Positions 50,375-61,020 of a DNA stretch of 64,000 nucleotides are shown here, piece by piece. The position numbers and the translations under genes were made by a program. The stretch lies in contig CM077595.1 in the NCBI GenBank assembly GCA_039654915.1, positions 87,213,501 to 87,277,500 on the forward strand. Direction: 5' to 3'. Under the pieces are notes generated by a model. The model was not told the DNA's origin. It saw only the letters and a program-made list of their open reading frames with translations, and searched no databases. The DNA is from Aquilaria yunnanensis. Lineage: Eukaryota; Streptophyta; Magnoliopsida; Malvales; Thymelaeaceae. Within the stretch, counting starts at the first letter, position 1; every line of letters starts with the position of its first letter.

Positions 50375-51866
50375 TGATTTTTTGTCAACTTTGACTACAA
50401 TTTTCTACCTTACCACTCAATATTTTTGGCCGATTTTTGCTTTGTTCCTTTATTTTGTAGGTTGGAGAAGCAGACCGTAGCATTGGAATGGCACTGGGAC
50501 GAGTGGAATGAAAAACGGGAACGCAAAAGTCAAAGGAAATTATAACTGTAAAGCCTAGGCTCCAGGAGCGAGGCCTAAGTGCCACAATTCAAAAGCTTAT
50601 TGCCTGAAAAACGCACCCTGGAAGCCTAGGTGCCAGCCGAGGCCTAGGCCCCAAGCACCTGCGAGCCTGGAGGCCTAGGCGCCAAAGCACCTGCAAGCCT
50701 AGAGGCCTAGGCGCCCAAGCACTCCCTCCTGGGGCCTAAGCGCCAGTCACCCGGGAAAGTGGTTCCCTACCTCAAATTTGAACTCAAGCTTGCTATTGGC
50801 CAAGGATTTCAATCCAAATGGTTTGGTGAGTGAAAGGGACACCTCCAAGGGGTAGAAGAACTTAGAACCTAGCAAAAGAAGGGAGCTTCATCTTCATCTT
50901 CTCTTCTTAGAACTAGTTTTTCCATATCCACTATAGATAGTATTCTTAGCTTTTCTTAGTTTTTCTTGGTCACCATTTGAGCTAGCTTGGAAATTGCTTG
51001 GAATGCTCAATGAGACTAGCTTGGAAACTTTGGATTCAAGATCTTCTAGCCATCTTGGGTTTATTCTTTCATCTTCCTTGTAGTTTCTCATGGATGTTAT
51101 TATGTTTACTTTCATGATTATGTTTTATTTAGTTATGGAAAAGTCTTCTTTTGCACTTTCTATGGATGTAGCTACTTGGATTGATTATGTTGGATGAATT
51201 CATGGTTATGTGATGTATGTTTTCTACTAAATGTATGTTTATTCTTCTCTTGAGCTTAATGTTGTGTTAGCTAGTTGATGGCCACAATTGGTTGCACTAT
51301 AAATTGCCTCTAAACTCTTGAAAAAGATTAGAAGTAATTGGACCTAGGAGAAGAATTTAATGGCTATGGACTTGTTGGAAAATTAGTCTGAATCATTAGG
51401 TAAAGATAAATTGAGCTTTAATGCCCCTTTCTAAGCTTGTAATCAGATGGAAATCCTTATTAAGTTTATATTAGAGAGATTAATTCTTTCATTTAGAAAA
51501 GTAAGAATTTAATTGAATAACTTTATCAACATACATTAGAGATTAACCCACTCACCTAAGTTCACCAACAAATCAAGACAAGTAGTGAACTCATAAGAAG
51601 TGTTCTTTCATGATTTGATAAAAACTACAATATTTACATTGCATACTTGCATTCTAGGTTAATAGTATTCCGTTTAGCTAAGTTTAGTCACTTGTTTAAG
51701 TTGCCTACATTTCTATCTAACTTTGATTGTCTAGCTAAAGTTTACTTTGAGTAGTGGTACTTGGCAATCAATTTAATCAATCCTCGTGGGAAAGATACTC
51801 ACTCACCCCATCTACACGTCCACCGTGCACTTGTGGAATAGTGGTTTTAAAATTTAGAAGACATCA
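50375..51866 (+). mobile_element. Probable solo LTR (Gypsy-like) in the Copia leader
   Basis: This block separates Copia leader sequence from gag. It ends with TCCTCGTGGGAAAGATACTC and CCACCGTGCACTTGTGG, motifs often seen near the 3' end of plant Gypsy LTRs. TGATTTTTTG at 50375 and GACATCA at 51866 give TG...CA with flanks CATGT (50370-50374) and CATTT (51867-51871), 4 of 5 matching. The boundaries are inferred and a different element type remains possible. Confidence 0.5.
50550..50755. repeat. GGCCTAGGCGCC-type degenerate tandem repeats
   Basis: Repeating units around GGCCTAGGCGCC, CCAAGCACCTGCGAGCCT and close variants form a roughly 200-base GC-rich array inside the probable solo LTR. The palindromic core could form hairpins. 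No protein is implied. Confidence 0.8.
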
Positions 51867-51907
51867 CATTTAATGAATTAATATTTTGTTTGAGGGATTT
51901 TATTTTT

Positions 51908-52306
51908 GATCTCATCAATTATTATCTCCAGTTATCTTATACATACATCACATACAAATATAAAACATGCATATCATGCTAAAACTAAATTAAATGTGAC
52001 ATGGTTATAGCCCAAACTATGCAATATTCTCAATGTTAGTGAGAATATCATAAAAGCCTAAGAAAAGAAAAGGTCTTCACAAGCTCCTTCTTGTTTTTGC
52101 TTGGTTATGATCTCACCAATTATTATCTCCAATTACCTTTTACATATATCACATACAAATATAAAACATGCATCTCATACTAAAACCAAATTAAATGTGA
52201 CATGGTTATAGCCCAAACTATGCGATATTCTTAAGTCAATGAGAATATCATAAAAACCTAAGAAAAGAAAAAGTCTTCACAAGCTCCTTATTATTTTTGC
52301 TTGGTT
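51908..52306. repeat. Tandem duplication, unit about 200 bp, in Copia leader
   Basis: GATCTCAYCAATTATTATCT starts at 51908 and again at 52109. The two units match closely through AATATAAAACATGCATMTCA, GGTTATAGCCCAAACTATGC and GTCTTCACAAGCTCCTT. Confidence 0.9.
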
Positions 52307-53049
52307 GTCTCTTTGTAGTCATCTTATTGGAAAAACTACCTCGGACGATCCCAAAATGTATAATTACATCAATAAAATAAACTTTGAGTTACAATCCAAG
52401 GGACTAAGGTAAGAGGAGAATGTATAATGAGAGCAACAAGAAAATGCCCGACTCACAGGCCGTATTTACAACTACTACCAACAAGAACAATAACCATGCA
52501 CCATGCTTCAACCATCAATCAGCATATCATATCAAATCTCATTCAACAAAATGCATGCCATTTAACACGAGTTTATTAACTAGTTTTATTAATGTGGCGC
52601 TTCGCATACAGCGGTCCGGCTGGCCGGTCAGCGGGCGGGGTCAAGGGGAGTCGCCTTTACAAGGGGGTTGCTGCCCCTCTTGTGCAAAAAATTGTCTTAA
52701 AATTATATTGCCCGATATTTATTATTTCAAGCAACTAAGCACCCGAAACCATCTTCATCTGAGCCACCAAAAGTACTTTACTCAAGGTGCCCAAACAGCC
52801 ATAATCTGTCATTGCTAAGGTTTTGCAACTATTGCAACAATCCTAATTTAGATAGGTATCTCATACCTATCAATTTAAGGTTAATTACATTAACCAGTGT
52901 ATGTCATCTCTTTATATTTCTCATACATACATTATGAGTTCTAGTTTCATGCATCATGAATCAATCTAATTAATCATGATCGAAAGCAATCGAACATATA
53001 ACATATAATGTGATTTAACACTCAATTCCAATTTAAGGTTTTACAAGTA

Positions 53050-53061
53050 GCTCTGATACTA
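53050..53061 (-). other. Copia primer-binding site (initiator tRNA-Met type)
   Basis: On the - strand TAGTATCAGAGC lies one base inside the 5' LTR end. It differs at one position from TGGTATCAGAGC, the plant initiator-tRNA-Met complement used by most Copia elements. Confidence 0.88.
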
Positions 53062-53062
53062 C

Positions 53063-54496
53063 TGTAGGGTTACGGGAGTCAAACAAGCACAGCGAAAGAT
53101 AACCAAAACCCTCAAGAATCTAAGTGAAATAGGGTAAATTGAGTATTTGAAAATTTTATACCTAGTCGATTGAGATCTTTCACCTAATTGTTGAGTCGAA
53201 TCACAAAACTTGAACAATTGACATGTTCAAACTTTTTACGGTATCCATACAAGCCTTTTGGGATCACCATGCCTCCACCACGTTTTGGCAAATATGTTTC
53301 TCTTGCACCCGCAGTGCTAGTTTGCGTCCTCCAAGGAATGACAAGAGAATAGTGTGGCTAGAACTTTCAGAACTCTTATGATTTCATTTTTAGGGAAGCT
53401 AGGGCAAGAGTTATGATATTCTCACTATATGATGTATATATTGTGAGACTTAACTCCCAAGCCCAATGGGTTTCAAAACCATAATCTAATTATGTTTAAT
53501 TTTGGGCTTCATTAATGGCTTAACCTTTGGGCCAATTATTAATCCAAAATTATTATGAAAACAAAACCTAAACAATTTGGTTTATGCACTTAAATAATCC
53601 AATTGGCTCCAAGTGTGCGACCTAATAGACTCATATCACATTGAGAATGATCATAAATCACATTTATGATCATAAACAGTGAGCGGTGTCTAGCAACACA
53701 TCATTGCTACCCAATGACAAGATAGTCAGTGATTCGACTAAACCTCTATGATTATTATCTGTATATTTCATTGTTCATTTATCCAAGATTTCAAGACCAA
53801 GCACAAGACATGAAATGTGTCACTTTCATATAGCTCAATCCATGGTTTCTTGATTATTGAGTAGACTAACTTAATCTGATGACATTGATATCGTATATCA
53901 ACTCATCTGAGCATTGTCATACATTTTATTAGTCTCACTCTATCAAGGGGCCCAAAGATATCACTCTTGTTACATAGGAGGGACAAATCTCATCTTGATC
54001 ATACAAAACCCTTCGCATGATATGTGACATACCTAATGATCACCTTCTTGTTCACTTAGTTATAAGCAACAAAAAAAAAACATCAAAGTATGTGACTCAC
54101 ATGTAGAAAACCTTAACAACCTTAGGTCAAATGACTACATATACCATGATCACTATGAGAATCACTTATGATACTCATATAACGATCCATGTAGCGTTCT
54201 CATTATAGGTTGGTTCAGTACACAAGTTTTTCAACTTGTACCCATATGTAGACTATATATCTCATATTAGTCTCCACATATGATAGTTTTTATGTATTAT
54301 TGTAACCCACTCCACAATAATACTAGACCAGAGATGTTTAAAAATACTATTATTCTATAGTTATAATTACGTTAAGTATGTCACACAGAAACAATACAAC
54401 AAACACAATTACCGGATTAATGCTTCAATAAAATATCATGATTTAATATGTAAAATACAATTATTTCATGATTGACTTTTGGGTATAACACTAACA
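53063..54496 (-). repeat. Copia 5' LTR
   Basis: On the - strand it runs TGTTAGTG...CCCTACA and is followed by the primer-binding site. It retains intact TG...CA ends, unlike the 3' LTR. Confidence 0.9.
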
Positions 54497-54501
54497 TTTT
54501 G

Positions 54502-56940
54502 TACAACTAGCTTCTTAAATAAGGTGGGACAAGTTGCTTTTAGATTCAATCACTAGTTTTGAAACTTACCCACCTTGTGGATCCTTTTGTAAGTATAGCA
54601 TTGTTCTATTTTTTTTATGGTTAATTATAATTTGTCCCACAAGGTTTAGGTGATATTACACTTTATCCATTTTATATTAGAAATATAGACTTTGCCCCAT
54701 ACCTTACACTTTAAATTGTTTTACATTTATAGAAAGAAAAAAATTAATAATTTAAAATATCTGTTAACTGTAAAAAAATACCATACATGTTGAAATTATT
54801 ATTTAGGAGATAAATACCATACAATTTAAATTAGGATTTCAAAAGCTGCTGTTAGACAATATAAAAAAAACAGGGCAAATATGTTCCTGAAATAGGAGGG
54901 CCAGAATGTAATATTATCTAAACATAAAAGGAAATTGCAGTTAATACTTTTCTTTAATTACCAAAAAAGGGGAAAGAACAGATAAACTGTAAACGTACGT
55001 GGGCGAGTGTACATTACAAATTTAATACCCGAGCAGGAGCAGCTCTCTGAGAAATATACGAGAGAACCAAGGCAGAGAAGGCAGGCTTGTTGCGGTGGAG
55101 GAGGTGATTTTGAAGATTGATGGATTGGAGGGAGATTAGGTGGTAGTTGGCGAAGCGTGAAGTCTGAAGTGAAAATGCCTTAATTTGTTTCTGTCTGTAC
55201 CTCTTTTGCAGAGAGGTTCAATTATCTGCTCATAGCTTCTCGTGTTTGTCGTCCTCATCAAAGGAAACTGGGAAAATAAAATTTCTGGATGATGAATTAT
55301 TGCTGGCTTCCTCAGAAATTTCAATTGCTGAATTAATGGAGAGAAGCAATTCCGTTGGCCTTGGATCCGCCATCGCCGCCAACAAATCTAATATCACCCC
55401 TGAATCTTCAACTAGAGGTACCCAATAATATCACCTCGGCATTTCAGTACAAGGGACTTGAAATTGATCATCTCTGACAATTCGTTCAAGTTATAATTAG
55501 TTTCCACTTTAATTAGTTATAATATCACCTCCGCATTTCAATAATATAGAGATCTAAGAAACTAATTAAAGGGTTAACTTAATTCTGTTTCCAGTTCCAC
55601 TTGTAGGTTCTTCGACTCCCTCACAGCTCTCTTCGATCTTTTTGACTTTGTTGTATGGCGTGGTAGAGACTGACAAACATCTCCTGATTCTAAGGGAGGC
55701 TTATTATTACAGGACTCTTACTGATACAAATCGCTCTGGCTTGCTTGCACCTTTAAACGTTCTAGGTCCATGGGCTTATTATATACATCAATACATAGAG
55801 ATATATAGAGCTAGCTCATTATAGCTTCAAGTGTCTGCTCTAGAGAAATGTCTCAAAAATTTTCCACTGTCCCCAATCAGTTTGTTTTGATCAATAAGTA
55901 CACTAGCTACTTGCACCGATCGATCGGGCCATATATGCCAGTACTTAGGTATGTGTTATTAATTTGTCGGTTGCTGCGTGAATGAGTTGATCAAAAGGGG
56001 GATGCCCCTGCCAGATATATATATATATATATACAAAATACATCCAAAACTTTGCTTAATCTAATTCCCTTTCTTCGCCAAGATGATTATAATTGGTCGA
56101 CAATACCATGACCACAACAAGGATCAATACATGGTCCTAATTCTCCTATTCATCTCATTACTTCTGTTGCAAGGCAAAGATTTCAAAGGCATATATATAT
56201 ATATATATATATATTGTCCATACGGATACAATAAAAGCATATGTAATATATTGTCAAGACGAGAGTTTGAATACCAAAAAACTGATTACGTATCTTTGAA
56301 ATGTTGTCACATTAAATAATTTTGGTTGGTTCATCAAGACCTGCAAATTAACTTGTTTAACACCATATAGAACTAGATAGGATTAATAATAAAATCACAG
56401 GAATATATATGAGAGTATATAGTTGGGTATTTTTCCATTGAAAAGCGAAAAAGAGGGTATATATACTTTTTATGGTTGGGTAGCTATATAGACAGCGATG
56501 GAAAGAAAGGCTGCCCGCCCCGCCTGTCCGGTCTCATCCCAGCCATTAATAAACTATACAATAATTCCTCCTATAGCTATATCTCGCATATGAAAATATC
56601 CAAACCTCGCGACTTGTTTTTTGATGGCTCTTCTGTCTTACAAGTTTACGGAAAGGATTTAAATTATATTAGCCGCACTAATCGACAGGAAAAGGTTACA
56701 GACATCGAAATTGAAAAAGGGAAAGGATTTATCTCCCGAAATTACAAAAAACACCCTCCACTTCAAGGCCCCGGAACAAATAACCCACAAATTATCAGAC
56801 AAAAACAAAACCGAGAACCCAAGTTTTTTTTTTTAACTCCATAACCCTAACAGCATGATTATTCCAAGAAATTAAACAGGCCAACGTTCCTTCAACACCA
56901 AGAACAACAACAAACATTTTTCCCCAGGAACTGATCTTCT
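54502..56940. other. Intergenic DNA, no confident gene
   Basis: 54640-54910 looks like another TIR-type MITE of the AT-rich kind (TTTATAGAAAGAAAAAAATTA and CTGTTAACTGTAAAAAAATA blocks shared with the 62846 family). 55030-55830 holds leader-like and short open-frame sequence with possible splice sites, but no protein family is recognised. AT dinucleotide runs occur at about 56016-56032 and 56191-56213. The part just above 56700 probably belongs to the 3' UTR of the gene at 56941-58254. Confidence 0.45.
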
Positions 56941-58254
56941 TCACATTAGAGACTTCAAAGACCTGGCTTTTACTGGCTTCCTCGTCCTCTTCCTCCCATT
57001 TTCCTCCTCCTCGTCCTCATCATCCGTGTAATCGAAATGATCTTCACCATTATTATCGTTTCTCTGGGTCTGTGACCCATCAAACGGCGCCGTATTATTC
57101 TGCGTAATGATGCTGTTATCTTTCTCGCATTCTTTCTCTTCACTATCCTTGCGCGCCTCCCCTCCTCTCTCCCCTCTCCTCTTCCGCCACGACGGACCAA
57201 ACCCAGAATAGTAGTAAAATTCATAAGGGTTGGCTGCCGCCGATGATGAGCCCTTCTTCACGGTGCGCGGCCGACCACGGCGGCTCCCCCCGACCACCAC
57301 TTGCTTCTGCGCTTTCTTCGAGTACTGCGTCGAGTTATCTTGGCTGTGGATACTGCAAGGTTTCAGTGTGGGCTCGCTTGGGCCATCGTCGAACTCGTAT
57401 GGGTCCTCCATTTTCGAGTCCTCGTTGTCGTCCAATAGCCTCTCGCTCTTTATCGCGCAATTATCGTCGTGAATCGCAGCCTTCTCTTCAGCGTCGTCCA
57501 TCATCGACGCCACACTGCTGTGCGCGCGGGCAACTTTAAATTTCAAAAAACCACGAAATCCGAATGCCTCTAATAAAAGCCATTGCCGCTAACAATTTAG
57601 CTAGCTAGATGTTACCCAGCTATTTCCAGCTGAATAACAAAAACCCTAATGCGAGATCACGATGTAAATTGACGAAGCTGAAATCAAATCGATGAATAAG
57701 AAATGGGCTACCTCTCGACGGCGCCAACAGAGTCGCCCAAGCTCCCATTTCCAGTTAAACTATCCTCAGCATCGAACTGCTTCGCACAAACATAGGAACA
57801 CGAAGAAACGAGAACCGAAATGAAAAAAATTCCCGAAGCTAGAAGATAATAAAAAACAAAATGACCAAGACCCATTAAGCTAATCGGCTATTCAGAGAAG
57901 AATACAAGACAGCGGTGAGAGAATTCAGGGTTCGGACAAAAACCCTACAATGGTAAAAACCCTAGAAAGAAATGAGGATAAATGGAGGCGAAGAGGACGA
58001 AAATATCAGCAGATCTGCGGCCGATATTACGAGGAGATACAGGAAAATGGAAAGATGGAAGAGAGAAATCAACTTACCTGGTAAGGGAGGGTCGGGTATG
58101 GCGGCTGCTGGTAAGGAGGGGAAGGAGGCGAGAGCGTATCAGTCACATCCCATGGCGACTGGTTGAGCTGGCACACGTGCGTCCGCAGCGCCTCCGGAAC
58201 CGGCACGTGCGAGAGCGGCAGCGGCGATTGTCTTGCGTTCTTCCTAATCCTCAT
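56941..58254 (-). CDS. Unrecognised acidic AT-hook-like nuclear protein
   Basis: Coding exons in transcript order: 58078-58254, 57712-57776, 56941-57517. All introns are GT-AG and the sum is exactly 273 codons, giving 272 aa. It starts MRIRKNARQ at the first in-frame ATG. A Pro/Gln/Tyr-rich stretch (PPSPPYQQPPYPTLPYQ) ends exon 1. Then come a GSLGDSVGAVE block, acidic sequence with PYEFDDGPSEP and an AT-hook-like SRRGRPRTVKKG (about 157-168). A distinctive NPYEFYYYSGFGPSWRKRRG follows, then a DDEDEEEE run and a basic C-terminus RKRTRKPVKARSLKSLM. The hook, acidic runs and basic tail suggest a chromatin or other nuclear role, but that is inference and I do not recognise the family. Exon 3 has a tandem CAGCAG acceptor. 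Codon use and GC content are normal for a host gene. Confidence 0.88.
57515..57520 (-). promoter_or_regulatory. Tandem (NAGNAG) splice acceptor of exon 3
   Basis: The acceptor reads CACAG/CAG/TGTGG on the - strand. Using the first AG starts exon 3 at 57517 and gives Ser-Ser-Val; using the second starts it at 57514 and gives Ser-Val. Both keep the frame, so two isoforms differing by one serine at residue 81/82 are possible. Confidence 0.7.
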
Positions 58255-59315
58255 ACTCAAGCGACGGCGAGGGAATCGGCGGCGGCAGAATAACGGACAT
58301 AAAACGACGGATGAGGAAGAGAAATAAGAATCGGAGGAGAAGCGGGTTCGGTTCTTGCGGCGGCGAGGTGGCTTATTCGCTCCGTTCCTTCGGGCTGGCT
58401 CGAGCTTTCTCTACTGGGTGGGTTTTTTTGTTTTTTTGGTAGATCTCGCGGAACTCGATAATCAGGGTTTTCTTTGGCTTTCTGCTCCTTACTCGGCCCT
58501 TCATATGTTTCGATTTGTTTTTATTTGGACCATTTTACCCTTAGGTTTCTGAGTTATTTGCGGTGATGCGTCTGGGTGAAAAGAAAGCTGCCGCTATTAC
58601 ACGTCATGATGGTTGTCCAAAGCCATGCCATTTTCATTATTTATTATTACTGCTAGATTTATTTTTTTTAATATTCGCAATCTCCCCGACTAATGGTGAA
58701 GAGAATCCGGCGCGTTTGGGTTCATAATAAGCCATGCCTACTAGGGTTTGGATTTTGGAACTGTTTTATGGAGATTGATTTGTTGGTACTACTAATTTTT
58801 CAAAAAGGAACTGTTTTGGTTTCTAACTTCTACTTTTTTTTTAAATAACTCTTGTATAATTGTGAGTATTAAAGATAAAATTTACTACCCAGTAGCCGGG
58901 TGAAAAAAGACCAGAAATGTTAGGAAATGAAACTAGTTTCGTCCGTATCGATTATGGACCCAGGGACCAGATCCAGTACTAGTTAGAGGGGTATTATGGT
59001 CATTTAGGGATTATGGTTTTACAAAAAAGAAAAATGGGAAAATGAAAAAGAGTTCGGATTTTATGAATAAAATTGATGAGACCTGCCCGTTTCGCAGTTG
59101 CGCTTGCGCTCCTACTATGGACGGTACGATGGAGCGTAAACGTGACGCGCTCGGTCCAAAGGCGCTGTGGCAGCAAGTGGGGAGCACGTTTACCCCACAA
59201 GACAATTTGGACTTGAGTGGCTTTTTCGAATTAGTTTTGTTTGGTACGTTTAGGGTTCATAAAATCTGACCCAATTTGACGACCTAATCTGACCTATTTA
59301 AATTTAAATATGATT
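58255..59315. other. Upstream region of the acidic-protein gene
   Basis: The first roughly 150 bases are GC- and purine-rich, as expected for a leader and proximal promoter on the - strand. No clear TATA box was fixed. Beyond about 58600 it is AT-rich intergenic DNA without a recognised gene. Confidence 0.45.
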
Positions 59316-59809
59316 TAGGGGTGAGTAAAAATTTGATTATATTTAAAATAATTAAATAATTAAAAAAAATTTCAGTTTTTAGTTATTACTTTCAGGAGTA
59401 ATTTCTGTTTTCTATTATAACCGAAAATCAATATATAAGTTTGGTTTGGTTTTTTATTGCTTCAATTGAAATTCGATTAATCAAAATAACCAAATTTTTA
59501 TTCGACTAATATTCATGTTTGAGATTTAAAAAAGATTATGTAAGTGATAAATATTTACTATGTGTATGAATATGATGTTTATATTTGGAATAGATTATAG
59601 ATGTTTGATATGTGATTGGAATATATGTTTAGATTGACATATGTAATGGATGTTTGAGGTTTAGAATGTGCATGCATAAATTCGGTTATTTCAGTTAAAA
59701 ATTGAATAATCAAATTTTTTTCAATTTTTTGTTATTTCTGTTTTTTCTTATAATTCGGTCTATTTAATTATTAGTACATAAACCCGAAAAAACTGATTAA
59801 GCACCCCTA
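59316..59809. mobile_element. hAT-like MITE
   Basis: Ends TAGGGGTGAGTA and CACCCCTA form short inverted repeats, and the left end matches that of the hAT element at 45102 (TAGGGGTGA). Subterminal TCGGTTATTTCAGTTA and TAACCGAAAATC motifs also match that element. An 8-base flanking duplication was not seen, so precise ends remain uncertain. Confidence 0.6.
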
Positions 59810-60770
59810 ACCCGACCTGACTAGGTTTGACCAGAAAAGTTAATGGCAGGAACTTGACTATGTCCAACCCAAGCCTGATTAAAGTGAAATATGGGAAAAT
59901 CCGAATCCAAATAACCTAAACCTAAAATGACCCGAATCTGAAATGACCATGACCCGGGACGTACTTGCCCTAAACCAGAAATGACCCAATAACTAGATTC
60001 AACATAACCTAATTTTAACTCAAATCAACATAAATATATGGTCAGCAGATATTTAAAAAATAATGATTTTTTTTTATATATTACTTACTTGCTTATTTAA
60101 ATTACACATCAATTATAACCATATAATTTAAGAAATTTTAAAATACTATAAAAATATTTTTTATTTAGGGGTCTTTAAATAATAAATTAATAAAATAATA
60201 TGCTTTACATAAGAGTTTTCTAAAATATAATAATTTAGGGATATATCTGTACATTCTTTTGAAGCATGTAACTGACACATTGAGTCTTATTTGATAGTTA
60301 AATTAGATATCAACTAATCTAGACTGAGTAACAGTAGATCCATTTATAGAAAACTTCATTTGCCACACAAAATCTTTCTTTTCATTTTTTTGGTAAGTCT
60401 ACAAAAATTTGTTGAATTATTGGATGCTTGGATTGGTTATTTGAAGTTCAAATTTCAAGTTTACTGCACAAACTTCAATTGGTAATACAATATTAATTTA
60501 ATATAGTCAATTATTTTAATCAGGGTGTTTGAAATTTGATTTAATTAATATGGTTTTTTTCATTATTTGAAATTTGATTCAATTAATTTCAAATATTTCA
60601 AATTAGGAAATTTTTATGTCTAGTCAAATTAAATTTTTTAATAGGCTTTTCTTCTACTAGTATTAACATTTCTGTCCTGCCTTGTATTACTAATATTCAT
60701 GTATTTGTATTAGTAGGAATGGTAAATACAAGATTAGTATTTAATTATTTATTTTTGAATTTGAATTTAA
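59810..60770. other. Repeat-rich intergenic DNA with ACCCGACCTGA-like units
   Basis: 59810-60010 is a degenerate array of CCGACCTGA, AATGACCCGAA and TGACCATGACCC-like short units. The same kind of array recurs at 61640-61890. The remainder is AT-rich with no recognised gene. Confidence 0.5.
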
Positions 60771-60772
60771 CA

Positions 60773-61020
60773 CACCATAAACCTAAACCTTAAAGCTAAA
60801 CCCAAAAGCACAGGCACTTACCTTAGCATAAACCATAAGCTCTTAATCCTAACCGTAAATACTATACCTAAACCTAAACCTTAAACCATAAATTTTAAAC
60901 CCTAACCCAATTGAAACCTTAACCATAAGCCTTTAATCCTAACCCTAACCTTAAAACCTTAAACCCTAAACCTTAGCACTTAATTTTATTCTTAAATCTT
61001 ATTTTAAACCTTAATCATTA
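60773..61020. repeat. Degenerate telomere-like repeat block
   Basis: The strand shown is dense in CCTAAACCTTAAA, AACCCTAACC, CCTAACCTTAAA and AAACCCTAAACC, variants of the plant telomere unit CCCTAAA, for about 250 bases. Perfect heptamers occur only now and then, so it is an old interstitial block, not a telomere. Confidence 0.75.

Larger units (their letters stand above)
40143..54496 (-). mobile_element. Full-length, degenerate Copia LTR retrotransposon
   Basis: LTRs at 40143-41519 (3') and 53063-54496 (5') face the same way and enclose gag and pol read on the - strand. A perfect 5-base duplication TTTTG flanks the whole (40138-40142 and 54497-54501). Domain order is gag, protease, integrase, RT, RNase H, i.e. 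Copia. Pol frames are broken by many stops, so it is not autonomous. Its 14.35 kb includes a 4.46-kb hAT element (45102-49560) and a probable 1.5-kb solo LTR (50375-51866). The two LTRs differ at many positions and by about 57 bases in length, so the insertion is old. Confidence 0.93.

Noticed and set aside
55246..55824. Two 60-codon + strand open frames with possible splice sites between them
   Set aside because: The joined translation gives no recognisable protein and the donor/acceptor choice is arbitrary; could be a non-coding transcript.
56476..56844. 122-codon + strand open frame
   Set aside because: It overlaps the likely 3' UTR of the opposite-strand gene and has no recognisable motif.
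57518..57546. Extension of exon 3 upstream of the CAGCAG acceptor
   Set aside because: The open frame continues to a TTG but has no ATG; only splicing from exon 2 joins it in frame to the MRIRK start.
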